This document shows positions 1 through 10,600 of a DNA stretch of 64,000 bases, one piece after another. The stretch's first letter is position 1; each line of letters starts with the position of its first letter. Source of the stretch: Neostapfia colusana (taxonomy: Eukaryota > Streptophyta > Magnoliopsida > Poales > Poaceae); the NCBI GenBank assembly GCA_030760725.1, contig JASWHV010000001.1, positions 23,123,928 through 23,187,927 of the forward strand, written 5' to 3'. Position numbers and translations under genes: made by a program. A model generated the notes under the pieces. That model made no database searches, was not told the DNA's origin, and saw nothing but the letters and a program-made list of their open reading frames with translations.

Positions 1-119
1 TATCGACTATGCATGAGAGCAGGAAAGAGGAACCGAGTGTACAATGGACGCACACTGTCTAGAGCGTGGGGAGGTGTTCATATAAATTAATGCGTAATAA
101 ATAAACACCTAAGTAAGCA

Positions 120-1560
120 TGGTGAACTTACTGGGGTGGCGTCGGAGCGCCTATCTTCATGCAGAGCGGGTCATGCGTGGCTTCATCGTACGCCGGACAC
201 GGGGGGACCCTCCATGGCTATATCAGGGGGAAGCATGGCTTCGGCCCTGCAAACCATGTGGAAGGGTAGTTCCCGTGACCCGGCCCTGGGAAGTCCGGTT
301 GGCCCTCAACATGGAGGAGCCGGTATCCCCCGACGGCTCTGGGTGCGCGTCTGCACCGGTTGTGTGGGTCTGCTTGGTGTGGACTTGGCACGCATTGCAT
401 CCCTAACCAGTTTGACAGCGTCCAGGTGGCTCTCGGTCAGTAGGAGCCATGCCGGGTGGCTTATCTGACCAACGTGCGGGACGATGAGCATTCCCAGCAC
501 TCGCCTCCTTGGACTACTGCGAGCTAGTCGCAGCCTTCTTCCTGGGTTATGCACCGCAATAGGATGTCGTGGCGCCACGCCAGTAAAGATACCAGCGCGT
601 AGCACTTAGCCACCGCACCACCCGTTCAGCGGATGCATGTTCATCAGGAAGGATGTCCTTCAAGGAGTCCCGGACCTCCGTGGTCCATGCATCGGGGCTA
701 CTTGAGCTTCTGGATCTCGAGCGCTGGGTTGCACGGAGTCCCCAGTGACTCTTACGATCCTTTGGCGGCATCCAGGGCCGTCGGGACTGCCTAGCTTCAT
801 GGCACTGGTTCAGCCCCCTTCGCCCGGCTCGGCGGGCCGGGCTGTGGACCGCAGCAACGACCTCTCGAAGACTCCTTCGTGCGCGGGGGCTCCGATGGAG
901 GTCTCCGTTGAGAGGTTGTTCGCTGCGGCCGTGCCAGCGCGCGGTACATGGCGCAGGTCCAAGGCGAGGAATTCTTTCTCCAACATCTGCACGTGAAGCA
1001 GATAAGCAGCTAGCTGTGGGTCTTTGTAGGAGCATTCACCCTTAACTTGCTTGATAACTAGCTGGGAGTCGCCCTGTGCCAACAGCTGGCGAGCGCCCAA
1101 AGACAGGACTGTCTTTTAGGCCAAAGATGAATGCTTCATACTCTGCCAAGTTGTTGGTTGCCTTGGAATTGAGACGCACCATGTACCCAAACTGCTCCCC
1201 CGATGGCATGAGAAGCAGTACGCCGGCACCGGCCCCCTGCTTTCGCGAGGAGCCGTCGAAGAAGAGCGTCCAGTGAGGCCCGGTGAAGACCGGAGCTCGG
1301 TACTTTGGTTCACCGTCTTTGCGGCCCCCTGGGTCAGCCTTCGTTGGCGTCCACTCAGCCACGAAGTCAGCCAGTGCTTGGCTCTTGGCTGTCTGACGTG
1401 GTCGGGAGCTCAGCTTGAACTCCGCCGTCTTCGTGCTGTCTTCCGGCTTCGGAAGCTGGCAGTGAGTGCCAGCTCCGCCCTCCGGCTGCTCTGGCACACT
1501 TGTCCGCCAGGCTGAAGGGCTCGGAGGCATCACAGACCTCTCTGGTGGCAAGCCTCTCAA
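120..1560 (-). pseudogene. Tat-2 pol remnant (archaeal-type RNase H and integrase pieces)
   Basis: Broken coding remnant in several frames. At about 1040-1300 the minus strand reads TLFFDGSSRKQGAGAGVLLL and then the NNLAEYEA motif, which hold the first acidic residues of the Tat archaeal-type RNase H. GDSQLVIKQV follows at about 1060. Pieces at about 360-700 match the zinc-finger region of integrase in Tat-1 (8600-8900). The scrap at 120-330 matches the integrase C-terminal part (about 7990-8120 in Tat-1). The integrase catalytic core is missing. No functional product is expected. Confidence 0.75.
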
Positions 1561-3547
1561 GCATCTTCTTGTCCTGGACACTGTCGAAGTGCCGCCACCA
1601 CAGAAGCACTTTGAATATGTGGAATGGTGTTGCGTACCTGGGAGAACCGCTGGATAAAGGAGCGCAGCGACTCCCCAGGTTGTTGCTTGATGGCTTGGAG
1701 GTCAAGCTCCATGTCGGGACGGGTGTAGGAGCTGCCGAAGTTGGCGATGAACTGCCGGCAGAGCTCTCCCCAGGAAGTTATGGAACCCCGAGGGAGGTTC
1801 ATTAGCCAAGACCGGGTCGGGCCGGTCAAGGCGACGGGGAAGTAGATTGGCCATGACGACCTCATCCCCTCCTGCGGCAAGTACGGCGGTGGAGTAGATC
1901 TGGAGGAACCCCGCCGGGTTGACGCTGCCGTCGTACTTCTCGGGCAGGTGCGGCCGAAACTTGCGCGACCACCTCGTGAAGCGGAGGTGGGGCTCCAGGG
2001 CCGTACATCCTGCTCCTGTCTATCTCGCGAATCCACTGCTGGGTCGCTGCCTGAGGCGCGTCCCCAACAGGCGGATCGTGCGGTAGCGCTCTTGCTGCGG
2101 CTGGCGCACCCCCGCCGGGTACGTCCGGCGCTACTGAAGACCTGACACTGGTCGGAGCCTGCATTGCCGGGGTCGGCGCTGCCAGAGCCGGTTGCTGGCT
2201 CCCAGTGCAGGTATTGGTGCCGCGAACGCTTGGTTGCGCCTGACACAGTGTACCCCGGTATGGGCAAGGTTGCGCCATAGGCCAGGGACGCCGCTTGCAG
2301 AGCACATGGCTGTGGCTTATGCTGCGCGGCGTACGCCTAGGGCAGAGCCCACGTGGTGAAGGTCCGCCCTTCAGGCAGGGTTGAGGCCGACGTCATGTTG
2401 TCGCCAGCCTCTTGAGTGCGACGACTTTCTTGACGTCGCTCGAGGTACACCCGGGTATCCTGGCCCAAGTGACACCGTTCCAGCTCTGTCCTCAGATCCG
2501 TCGACTGGGGCCTGGTAGAGCTGGAATCTGCCGTCTGCTCATCAACCATTGGTGTGCGCATCAGCGGCACAGCCGGTTGGCCGGAGCGTCGTCCCTGCTG
2601 AAGTCGAGGGTTTGCGGCGGCGACGACGAGACGGTCTACCTCGCGAATCCACTGCTGGGTCGCTGCCTGAGGCGCGTCCCCAGCAGGTGGATTGTGCAGT
2701 AGCGCTCTTGCTGCAGCTAGCGCACCCCCACCGGGTACGTCCAGCGCTACTGAAGACCTGACACTGGTCGGAGCCTGCATTGCCGGGGTCGGCGCTGCCA
2801 GAGCCGGTTGCTGGCTCCCAGTGCAGGTATTGGTGCCGCGAACGCTTGGTTCGCGCCTGGCACAGTGTACCCCTGTATGGGCAAGGCTGCGCCATAGGCC
2901 GGGGGCGCCGTTTGCAGGACATATGACTGTGGCATATTCTGCGCGGCGTACGCCTGGGGCAGAGCTCGCGTGGCGAAGATCTGCCCTTCAGGCTGAGTTG
3001 AGGCCGACGTCATGCTGTCGCCAGCCTCTTGGATGCGACGCCTTTCTCGACGTCGCTCGAGGAACACTTGGGCATCTTGGCCCAAGCGGCTTCGCTCCAG
3101 CTCTGCCCTCAGATCCGTCGACGGAAGCCTTGTGGAGCTGGAGTCCGCCGTCTGCCCATCAACCGTTGGCGCGCGCATCAGCGACACAGCCGGTTGGCCG
3201 GAGCGTCGTCCCCGTCGAAGTCGAGGGTTTGCGGCGGTGACGACGAGACGGTCCATCTCGCGAATCCACTGCTGGGTCGCCGCCTGAGGCGCGTCCCCAG
3301 CAGGTGAATTGTGCAGTAGCGCCCTTGCTGCTGCTAGCGCACCCCCACCGGGTACGCCGGGCGCTACTGAAGGCCTGATGCTGGTTGGAGCCTGCATTGC
3401 CGGGGTCGGCGCTGCCAGAGCCGGTTGCTGGCTCCCAGCTTGTACCGACACACTCCGTCCCGAGTGTGTCGACATGTACTCCCCCCTGGTCGCGGTTTGC
3501 CGCTGAGGCGAGGGGGGAGAGTTCGCCGCTGAAGGAAGCTTGGTCAT
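1557..3547 (-). pseudogene. Tat-2 gag with a tandemly triplicated 5' part
   Basis: Gag is the structural protein that packages element RNA. The minus-strand start at 3547 opens MTKLPSAAN, the same opening as Tat-3 (20749) and Tat-6 (63446). The segment encoding THSGRSV to the arginine-rich ERRRERRR region occurs three times. The landmark GCGAATCCACTGCTGGGTCG lies at 2027, 2643 and 3260, a period of about 616 bp. The central gag domain (FIQRFSQVRNTIPHI) lies at about 1620-1680. Frames shift at the repeat junctions, so no long gag product results. Confidence 0.75.
2027..3547 (-). repeat. About 616-bp tandem repeat inside gag (three copies, the last partial)
   Basis: The same gag block recurs at about 2027-2642, 2643-3259 and 3260-3547. 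The copies differ by scattered substitutions, so the duplication is not brand new. Other Tat copies in the window carry the block once. Confidence 0.8.
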
Positions 3548-3584
3548 CTTTGTCGGCGGAAACTCTTCGCGCTAGGGGAAAAGC

Positions 3585-3602
3585 CCCCTACCTGGCGCGC
3601 CA
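3585..3602 (-). other. Tat-2 primer-binding site
   Basis: The minus strand reads TGGCGCGCCAGGTAGGGG two bases inside the LTR end. The complement has a CCA end, discriminator G, acceptor strand CTGGCGC and T-stem strand CCTAC. From memory this fits plant tRNA-Arg (UCU anticodon). Tat-3 (20786-20803) and Tat-6 (63393-63410) have the same site. Tat-1 and Tat-4 have mutated versions. Confidence 0.75.
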
Positions 3603-3604
3603 AA

Positions 3605-5669
3605 TGTCGAAGTGTGCGATCGACACTTCCCCCGGGCCTGCACTGGGCAGCCCGCGGAGGTTCTTTTTTCGGAGGGGCTAGTTCCTAGCGGAGAGCTTGC
3701 ACGGATGGACGAGTTAGTGAGAGCTTGACACAGGAAGTTTTACGTGGTTCAGGCCGCCGGAGCGTAAAACCCTACGTCCACGGCGAGCTATGGAGCTCGC
3801 TGTATTGCTTGCTGCTCAGGGCCGGGGGCCTGAGCTCGGGGGTGAGTTACAGCTTGAGAGTGTATGGCTAGCGTATGAGTTGCAGAATGCGAACCCTTGC
3901 TATCGACGCCTACCCGAGCCTTTTATAGTCCAAGGCAAGGCTCGGGCGGCTTACAAGGGAAGCCGGGACCCGACAGGTGGTCCCGGGAAGATTGTCTATT
4001 ATCTACCGTATCTGTAGTTATGCTAGTGGTTGCCTCCGGTCGAAGGCTTCTGAGTCTTCCTTTTGCCGCCCTGCCCATGCCGTGCGCTAGTCGTAGTGGT
4101 TGATGACAGCGCAGGCGGCATGGGATGTCTTGTCGCGGCGTTTATTACCTGTCAGGTTCTGACACCGCGCGCCAGTCTGTGATGCGACTGGACGCAACGG
4201 CACCTGACAGGCGCGTGCTCCGCGTTTCCGCGTCTTGGGAAGACGCGGGCCTTGAATTCCTTGTACGGGCAAGGTGAGGGGCGCCTTTACGCCCGCTGCC
4301 TACCGCTCGGGGGCAGGCAGCACTGTTCTTCTAGCCACGTGGCGGGTCCGGAGCTCTTCTCTGAGGAGAGGGAGGTCCGGCCCCGCTGAACGCGTGGCGC
4401 CTTCGGACCTCTCTCCCGCGGAGGGGGAGGTCCTGCTTCTGCATGCCACGTGGCGGGTCCGGAGCTCTTCTCTGAGGAGAGGGAGGTCCGGCCCCGCTGG
4501 ACGCGTGGTGCCTTCGGACCTCTCTCCCGCGGAGGGGGAGGTCCTGCTTCTACATACCACGTGGCGGGCCCGGAGCTCACCTCTGAGGAGGGGGAGGTCC
4601 GGCCCCGCTGGACGCGTGGCGCCTTCGGACCTCTCTCCCGCGGAGGGGGAGGTCCGGCTTCTGTATGCCACGTGGCGGGCCCGGAGCTCTCCTCTGAGGA
4701 GAGGGAGGTCCGGCCCCGCTGGACGCGTGGCGCCTTCGGAGCTCTCCCTGCGGAGAAGGGCGAGATCCTTAGGCATTTTCCCCTGTGCGCGGGGGTACCC
4801 CGTATCGACGGTACCGACACAGCTTGAGAGTGTATGGCTAGCGTATGAGTTGCAAAGTGCGAACCCTTGCTATCGACGCCTACCCGAGCCTTTTATAGTC
4901 CAAGACTCGGGCGGCTTACAAGGGAAGTCGGGACCCGACCGGTGGTCCCGGGAAGATTGTCTATTATCTACCGTATCTGCAGTTATGCCGGTAGTTGTCT
5001 CTGGTCGAAGGCTTCTGAGTCTTTATCTTGCCGCCCTGCCCATGCCGCATGCTAGTCGTAGTGGTTGATGACGGCGCAGGCGGCATGGGATGTCTTGTCG
5101 CGGTGTTTATTGGCTGACAGGTTCTGACACCGCGCGCCAGTCTGTGATGCGACTGGGCGCAACGGCACCTGATAGAAGCATGCTCCACGTCTCCGCATCT
5201 TGGGAAGACGCGGGCCTTGAATACCTTGTACGGGCAAGGTATGGAGCGTATCTACGCCCGCTGCCTATCACTCGGGGCAGGCAGCGTCGCTCTGCTGCCA
5301 TGTGGCGGGCCCGGAGCCCTTCTCAGAGAAGAGGAGGGTCTGCCCCGCGGGGCACGTGGAGCCTCCGGACCTCTCCCTGCGGAGGGGGAGGTCCGGCTTC
5401 TGTATGCCACGTGGCGGGCCTGGAGCTCTCCTCTGAGGAGAGGGAGGTCCGGCCCCGCTGGACACGCGGCGCCTTCGGACCTCTCTCCCGCGGAGGGGGA
5501 GGGCCGGCTTCTGTATGCCACGTGGCGGGCCCGGAGCTCTCCTCTGAGGAGAGGGAGGTCCGGCCCCGCCGGACGCGTGGCGCCTTCGGAGCTCTCCCTG
5601 CGGAGAAGGGCGAGTTCCTTAGGCATTTTACCCTGTGCGCGGGGGTACCCCATATCTCAGGTACCGACA
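3605..5669 (-). repeat. Shared LTR of Tat-2 (5') and Tat-1 (3') with internal duplication
   Basis: On the plus strand it opens TGTCGAAG at 3605 and closes GTACCGACA at 5669, with a second GTACCGACA at 4819. The segment 3850-4819, from CAGCTTGAGAG to GTACCGACA, is repeated at 4820-5669, about one 111-bp module shorter. A TATA-like TTTTATAGTCC stretch (3920-3930, again near 4890) is in the opposite-strand sense for a minus element. The Tat-2 primer site lies on one side (3585-3602) and the Tat-1 polypurine tract (5670-5684) on the other, so one LTR serves two elements. Confidence 0.85.
4335..4778. repeat. 111-bp LTR modules with CCACGTGG cores
   Basis: CCACGTGGCGGG recurs at 4335, 4446, 4557 and 4668, exactly 111 bp apart. 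Each module holds a palindromic G-box-like core, a second ACGCGTGG core about halfway along, and near-palindromes of the type CTCTCCTCTGAGGAGAG. Equivalent arrays lie in every Tat LTR here (about 5290-5600, 13450-13760, 21500-21900, 22815-23200, 30245-30640, 34610-35110 and 62395-62690). Confidence 0.85.
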
Positions 5670-5684
5670 GTGGCCCCCGGGCCC
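5670..5684 (-). other. Tat-1 polypurine tract
   Basis: The minus-strand GGGCCCGGGGGCCAC directly precedes the LTR start TGTCGGTACC. The same tract stands at 23297-23311 in Tat-4 and, on the plus strand with one change, at about 34416-34430 in Tat-5. Confidence 0.7.
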
Positions 5685-6161
5685 ATGTCGGGGGAGATAG
5701 CGAGCCCGAGGTGGGACCTCCGTCTCTTCCGATCCGCGCACTTCCTCTAAGTCCCGAATTGACCGCTGCCGGAGCACGAATGGCCACGGGATCGTGGGAG
5801 CGTGCGCTCACTTGATGGTTGCTTTTACTGCGGCGGTTCCCAAGACTGCCACTTCTGTACGTTGCGGCGCTTTCTTCGGGAACCGCCGAAGTGCCTTGCT
5901 GGCTCATCTTCTCAGGAGACTGACTCCTTGCCCCCACCGCTTCAGTTAGGCGACTTGGGCCCACCCGTCATCGGCACTCGGTCTGGGAACCGAAGCGGTT
6001 GCCGGTGCGTGGTATTCAAAGAGTTCCGAATCGCTTGGAATTGTACCCGGGAAGTTTTTTAGAGGGGGTCTTACCCACATTGCAGCTTCCCTTCGCACTT
6101 CTCTGCGTTTCATCTCGGACTCTTGTGCTTTTGCTCTCTTGCCTTTGAGTTCTCCCTTGCC

Positions 6162-6512
6162 ATGGCTTCCAACCCGCCGCCAGAGAAGAAGCGCGCTAGA
6201 TCTCCTCTAGCAGCGGCGTCTGTGCCAAGTCGGGACTCAGGGAGCTTGCCTGCCCTGCCCCTGAGGGTGGTGGAGTCTTCAAAGGAACCGCTGAAGCATC
6301 GAGAAGAATCCCAAGCGACAGGGTCTCCAAGAACACCGCTGAATACCGCGGAGAGGGCCTCAGGAGCACCCTTGATGACTCCAGTTTTTGCGCAGGTGAT
6401 GAGGGTTGGGGGCTCCAGTGGCACCCTTGACGACTCCGGCTTTTGCGCAGGTGATGAGGGAACTTCAGGAGAAGGAAACCGCCGATGCTCCATGGAGAAT
6501 CCCAGACGGTAG
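6162..6512 (+). pseudogene. Tat-1 antisense gene, shortened remnant
   Basis: This is the opposite-strand gene between pol and the 3' LTR. The start at 6162 (MASNPPPEKKRARSP) matches the start of the Tat-4 copy at 23800 (MASNLPPEKKRARSP), including a basic nuclear-localisation-like cluster. The frame stops at 6512 after about 116 codons. The long coiled-coil part seen in Tat-4 is deleted, and 6270-6600 instead carries short tandem copies of a TTTGCGCAGGTGATGAGG-like sequence. A TATA-like position seen in Tat-4 is altered here (GTTTTTTAGAGG near 6053). Confidence 0.65.
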
Positions 6513-7694
6513 AGTCTCCAGGAAGACTGCTGAATACTGTGGAGGGGGCCTTAGGAGCTCCCGTGGTGTCACTGGTTTTTGCGCCGGTGATGAGGGAGGC
6601 GATTCCTGCGCTCTGGTCATAGAGCGAGAGAGTTCCGCCAGGGCTGAAGCCTTGTGACGCGGCCGTTGTTGCAACTTCCGGATTCTGGTTGTGTCAGGAG
6701 ACCTTTGGGGCTTGTTTCTTTCTTCTTATCGAGTCTGTAGTCCAGCTCAAGGAGCCTTGCATAGCTTGAGTCTTTTAGATATTTGTGCCTGTGACGCTCT
6801 TTCTCTCCTTCTTGGCTTTGCCTGTCTGAGTCCTTAGCTCCGCAAGGTACCTAGAGGCAATCTCCAATCTCGGAGCTCTGCGTAGACACCTTCCCTGGGT
6901 CCTAACCGTGTTAGGGGCCCCCGGAGGTCTCCGGATCTCGCCCTATGGGGAGCTCCGGATCTGCCTGCCACCTGGCGGGTCCGGAGCTCCTTCCTAAGAG
7001 GCAGGAGCTCCGGCCATGTTGGACACGTAGGGCTTTCGGAGCCCTCCCACCGAGGGGGAGGTCCGGCTTCCGCCCACCACGTGGCGAGCCCGGAGCCCTC
7101 CTCAAGGGAGGAGAGAGTTCCGGGCCCGCTGGACACGTGGGGCCCCCGGGTCCCGCCCCTGCTAGAGGGGCAGGTCCCGGTCCTTCCAGTCCCAGGCCGG
7201 AGTAGCTGGTAGCTCCTTTCCCCCTGCTTCATGCAGTTCCTGTTGCCGCAACCTGGAGGTCCTGCACATAGGTAGAGGAAACGTAATTCTCCTTGGGGGC
7301 TCCCCCTCCCTTATCTCATAGTCTTATTTGACTTATAGCCCCCAACAATACGCTTGGTGCTTGGGGACTTGTAGAGAGGGGGAGCTGAGCACATGGCAAC
7401 CATGCACTGCAAGGGTGATTAAAAAACTCAATTCTCAATTTAAATGAGTACAAGGAAAGAGCAAAGTAGAGCAGGTTTCTTTTCGTACAACTTTCCATAG
7501 GAGGAAGGCAGGCTAAACATGGAGGCCACGACCCACCCCATTAAGAGGGGAAGCAAGACTCTACGCGCTTGGAGTCGGAACCAGGCAAAGCTGAACGTAG
7601 TCCTGGACCGTCCCCTGGGGTTTAGCTGCTCCGAGCGCTGCTCCTGGACTCTATGGAGTTTATTACGAAAAGAAAGTACTGTCCTATTTTTGCT
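6513..7694. other. Tat-1 noncoding spacer between antisense gene and pol end
   Basis: No supported gene. At 6945-7200 it carries LTR-like modules with ACGTGG cores (ACCACGTGGCGAGCCC, GGACACGTGGGG), which also occur at the same place in Tat-4 (26060-26300). The rest, including 7380-7650, matches the post-pol spacer of Tat-4 (about 26815-27110). Confidence 0.6.
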
Positions 7695-10600
7695 CTAGGG
7701 GTAGAACTTACGGAGGTGTTCTATGTTCCAAGGGTTCGGGAGCAGGTCCCCATCCTCGGTGGAAAGGCGCACACACCCGGGGCGGCATACTTTCGTGACT
7801 CGGAAGGGGCCTTCCCAACTAGGGGAGAGTTTGTGGGCCCCTTCGCGAGAAAGTATGCGCCGCAACACCAGGTCACCTTCCTGCAGCTCCCGGGCTCGTA
7901 CAGACCTCTGGTGGTAGCGCCGAAGCGCTTGTCTGTACCGCGCGTTACGGAGTGCCGCATGTAATCGGGCCTCGTCGACGAGGTTGATTTCTCCACGCCG
8001 GAGGTTGTCCTGCATGGCTTCGTCGTAAGCCCGGACACGGTGAGACTTCATGGTGATTTCTGGGGGAAGTACAGCTTCAGCCCCGTACACCATGAAGAAG
8101 GGTGTCTCCCCGGTGGCCCGGCTCTGGGATGTCCGGTTTGCCCATAGTGTGCTCGGAAGCTCCTCTACCCAATTGGCACCATGTTTCTTCAGGCTGGCGA
8201 AGGTGCGAGTCTAGAGGCCCCGGAGGATCTCCACGTTGGCCCTCTCAACTTGCCCATTGCTCCTCGGGTGGGCGACAGAGGCATAGCATACCTGAATACC
8301 AAGGTCCTCGCAGTAGTCTTGGAATGCTGCGCTGGTGAACTGGTTCCCGTTGTCGGTGATGATCCTGTTTGGGACCCCGAACCGGCAGACAATAGACTTG
8401 ATGAAATTTACTGCGGATTGTTTGTTGATGGTGACAACTGGTGTAGCTTCCGGCCACTTGGTGAACTTGTCGATAGCGACATAGAGGTACCGGAATCCCC
8501 CAACGGTTCTGGGGAATGGTCCCAGGATGTCCAGCCCCCATACGGCAAACGGCCACGAGGGCGGGATCATCTGTACCGCCTGAGCCGGTGTATGGATCTG
8601 CTTGGCGTGGAACTGGCACGCCTTGCAGCTCTCGACCAGCTTGATGGCATCCTGGAGTGCTGTCGGCCAGTAGAAGCCATGCCGGAAGGCTTTACCGACA
8701 AGTGTGCGTGAGGAAGAATGACTTCCACATTCGCCTCCATGGATCTCAGCGAGCAAGTCGCAGCCTTCCCCCTGGGTTATGCACCGCAAAAGGATGTGGT
8801 TGGCGCCACGCCGGTAGAGATCCCCCTCTACCAGCGCGTACCTCTTAGCCATACGCACAATCCGTTCAGCGGTTGCATGTTCATCAGGGAGGATATTGTC
8901 CTTCAAGTAGTCCCGGATCTTCGTGATCCATGCATCGGGTCTGACTTGAGCTTCTGGATCTTGAGCGCTGGGTTGCACGGAGTCCCCAGTGACGCTTACG
9001 ATCCTTGGCGGCATCCATGGCTGTAGGGCCGCCGGGACCGCCAGCTTCGAGGTGCTGGTCAAGCCCCCTTCGCCCGGCTCGGCGGGCCGGGCTGTGGGCC
9101 GCAGCAACGTCCTCTCGAAAACTCCTTCGGGCGCAGGGGCTCCGGTGGAAGCCTTCGTTGAAAGGTTGTCGGCTGCGGCATTACCAGCGCGCGGTACGTG
9201 GTGCAGGTCCAAAGCGAGGAATTCTTTCTCCAACATCTGTATGTGGAGCAGATACGCAGCTAGCTGCGGGTCATTGCAGGAGCATTCGCCCCTGACTTGC
9301 TTGATGACCAGTTGGGAGTCGCCCTGTGCCAACAACTGGCGAGCGCCTAAAGACAGGGCTGTCTGCAGGCCAAAGATGAGTGCTTCATACTCCACCATGT
9401 TGTTGGTTGCCTTGAAATGTAGACGCACCATATACCCAAACTGTTCCCCCGATGGCATGAGGAGCAGTACGCCGGCACCGGCCCCCTGCTTTCGCGAGGA
9501 GCCGTCGAAGAAGAGTGTGAAGACCGGAGCTTTGGGCTCTGGCTCACCGCCTTCATGGCCCCCTGGGTCAGTCTTCGTTGGTGTCCACTCCGCCACAAAG
9601 TCAGCCAGTGCTTGGCTCTTGACTGCATGGCGTGGGAGGAAGTCCAGTTCAAACTCCGCCAGCTCCGCCGCCCATTTCGCAACGTTGCCAGTCGCATGGG
9701 GGCTGTGAAGAATTGTCTTCAGCGGGTACGAGGTGACCACCGAGACCCGGTGGGCCTGGAAGTAGTGGTGGAGCTTCCTGGAGGCCACGAGCACCGCATA
9801 CAGCAGCTTGTGGACTTCTAGGTACCTTGTCTTGGCCTCATGAAGTACTTCACTGATGTAGTAGACAGGACTCTGTATGGTTCGGACCCTCTCTCGTAGG
9901 CTTGGGAGCTCCTCGTCCATTGGCTCCGGCCCGCCGGAGGTGGGTGGACCCATGGGGGCCTCCGGGAACTGGGACCCGGAGGCCCTTAAGCTTTCTTGAT
10001 CATCCGGGAGCTCCGGGGGGTCTTGAGGGACCTCCGGGAGATCCCAATTGGACCCTGGAGATTTATCTTGGGGGTCCGGAAGGCCGTCCTGGGCCTCCGG
10101 GTGGTCGTCTTGGACCTCCAGGGGGTCCGGGAGACCGTCTTGGCCCTGCGGGGCCCCCTGGCGTCTGGCTTCTGCTACCAGAGCAAGTTGCGAGGGTGAG
10201 GGGTCTGGCCGCTCCGCGACGAGGACCATACTCACCACTTCTGTTGTCGCCGCAATGTAGAGCAGCAAGTGCTCCCCGGGCTCAGGGGCTACCATGATAG
10301 GTAGGGTCGTCAGGAGTCGCTTCAACTCCTGGAAAGCTTCTTCTGCTTCGTCAGTCCAGGCAAAGGGGCCTGACTTGCGCAGGAGCTTAAAGAAAGGGAG
10401 TGCCCGCTCTGCTAGCCTCGGTATAAACCGACTCAGCGCGGCTAGACATCCTGTGAGTCTCTGAACATCCTTGACGCGGACAGGGGGTCGCATCAAGTCG
10501 ATGGCCTTGATCTTCTCTGGGTTGGCCTCAATCCCTCGGTGCGAGACTAGGAACCCTAAGAGCTTCCCAGAGGACACGCCGAACACACATTTATCTGGGT

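Larger units (their letters stand above)
1..5669 (-). mobile_element. Tat-2: partial Tat-lineage Ty3/gypsy element (internally deleted)
   Basis: Minus-strand element cut by the window edge. Reading leftward from its 5' LTR (3605-5669, shared with Tat-1) come the primer-binding site, gag (to about 1560), an archaeal-type RNase H piece and integrase scraps. Protease and reverse transcriptase are absent: gag sequence near 1560-1440 joins directly to RNase H sequence. Integrase is also cut, with a C-terminal scrap at about 120-330 next to zinc-finger-region sequence at about 360-700. Bases 1-120 match the spacer that follows pol in Tat-4 (about 26815-26940). The second, archaeal-type RNase H is the recognised mark of the Tat lineage. 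Confidence 0.85.

Noticed and set aside
4335..4778. Regular direct repeats reminiscent of a CRISPR array
   Set aside because: The whole 111-bp unit repeats, with no unique spacers, inside a eukaryotic LTR.
4274..5815. Open frames rich in RARSSPLRRGRSGPAG-type repeats on both strands in the LTR arrays
   Set aside because: They recur in every LTR in all frames because the 111-bp module has no stops in some frames. They have low complexity, no start context and no family match.
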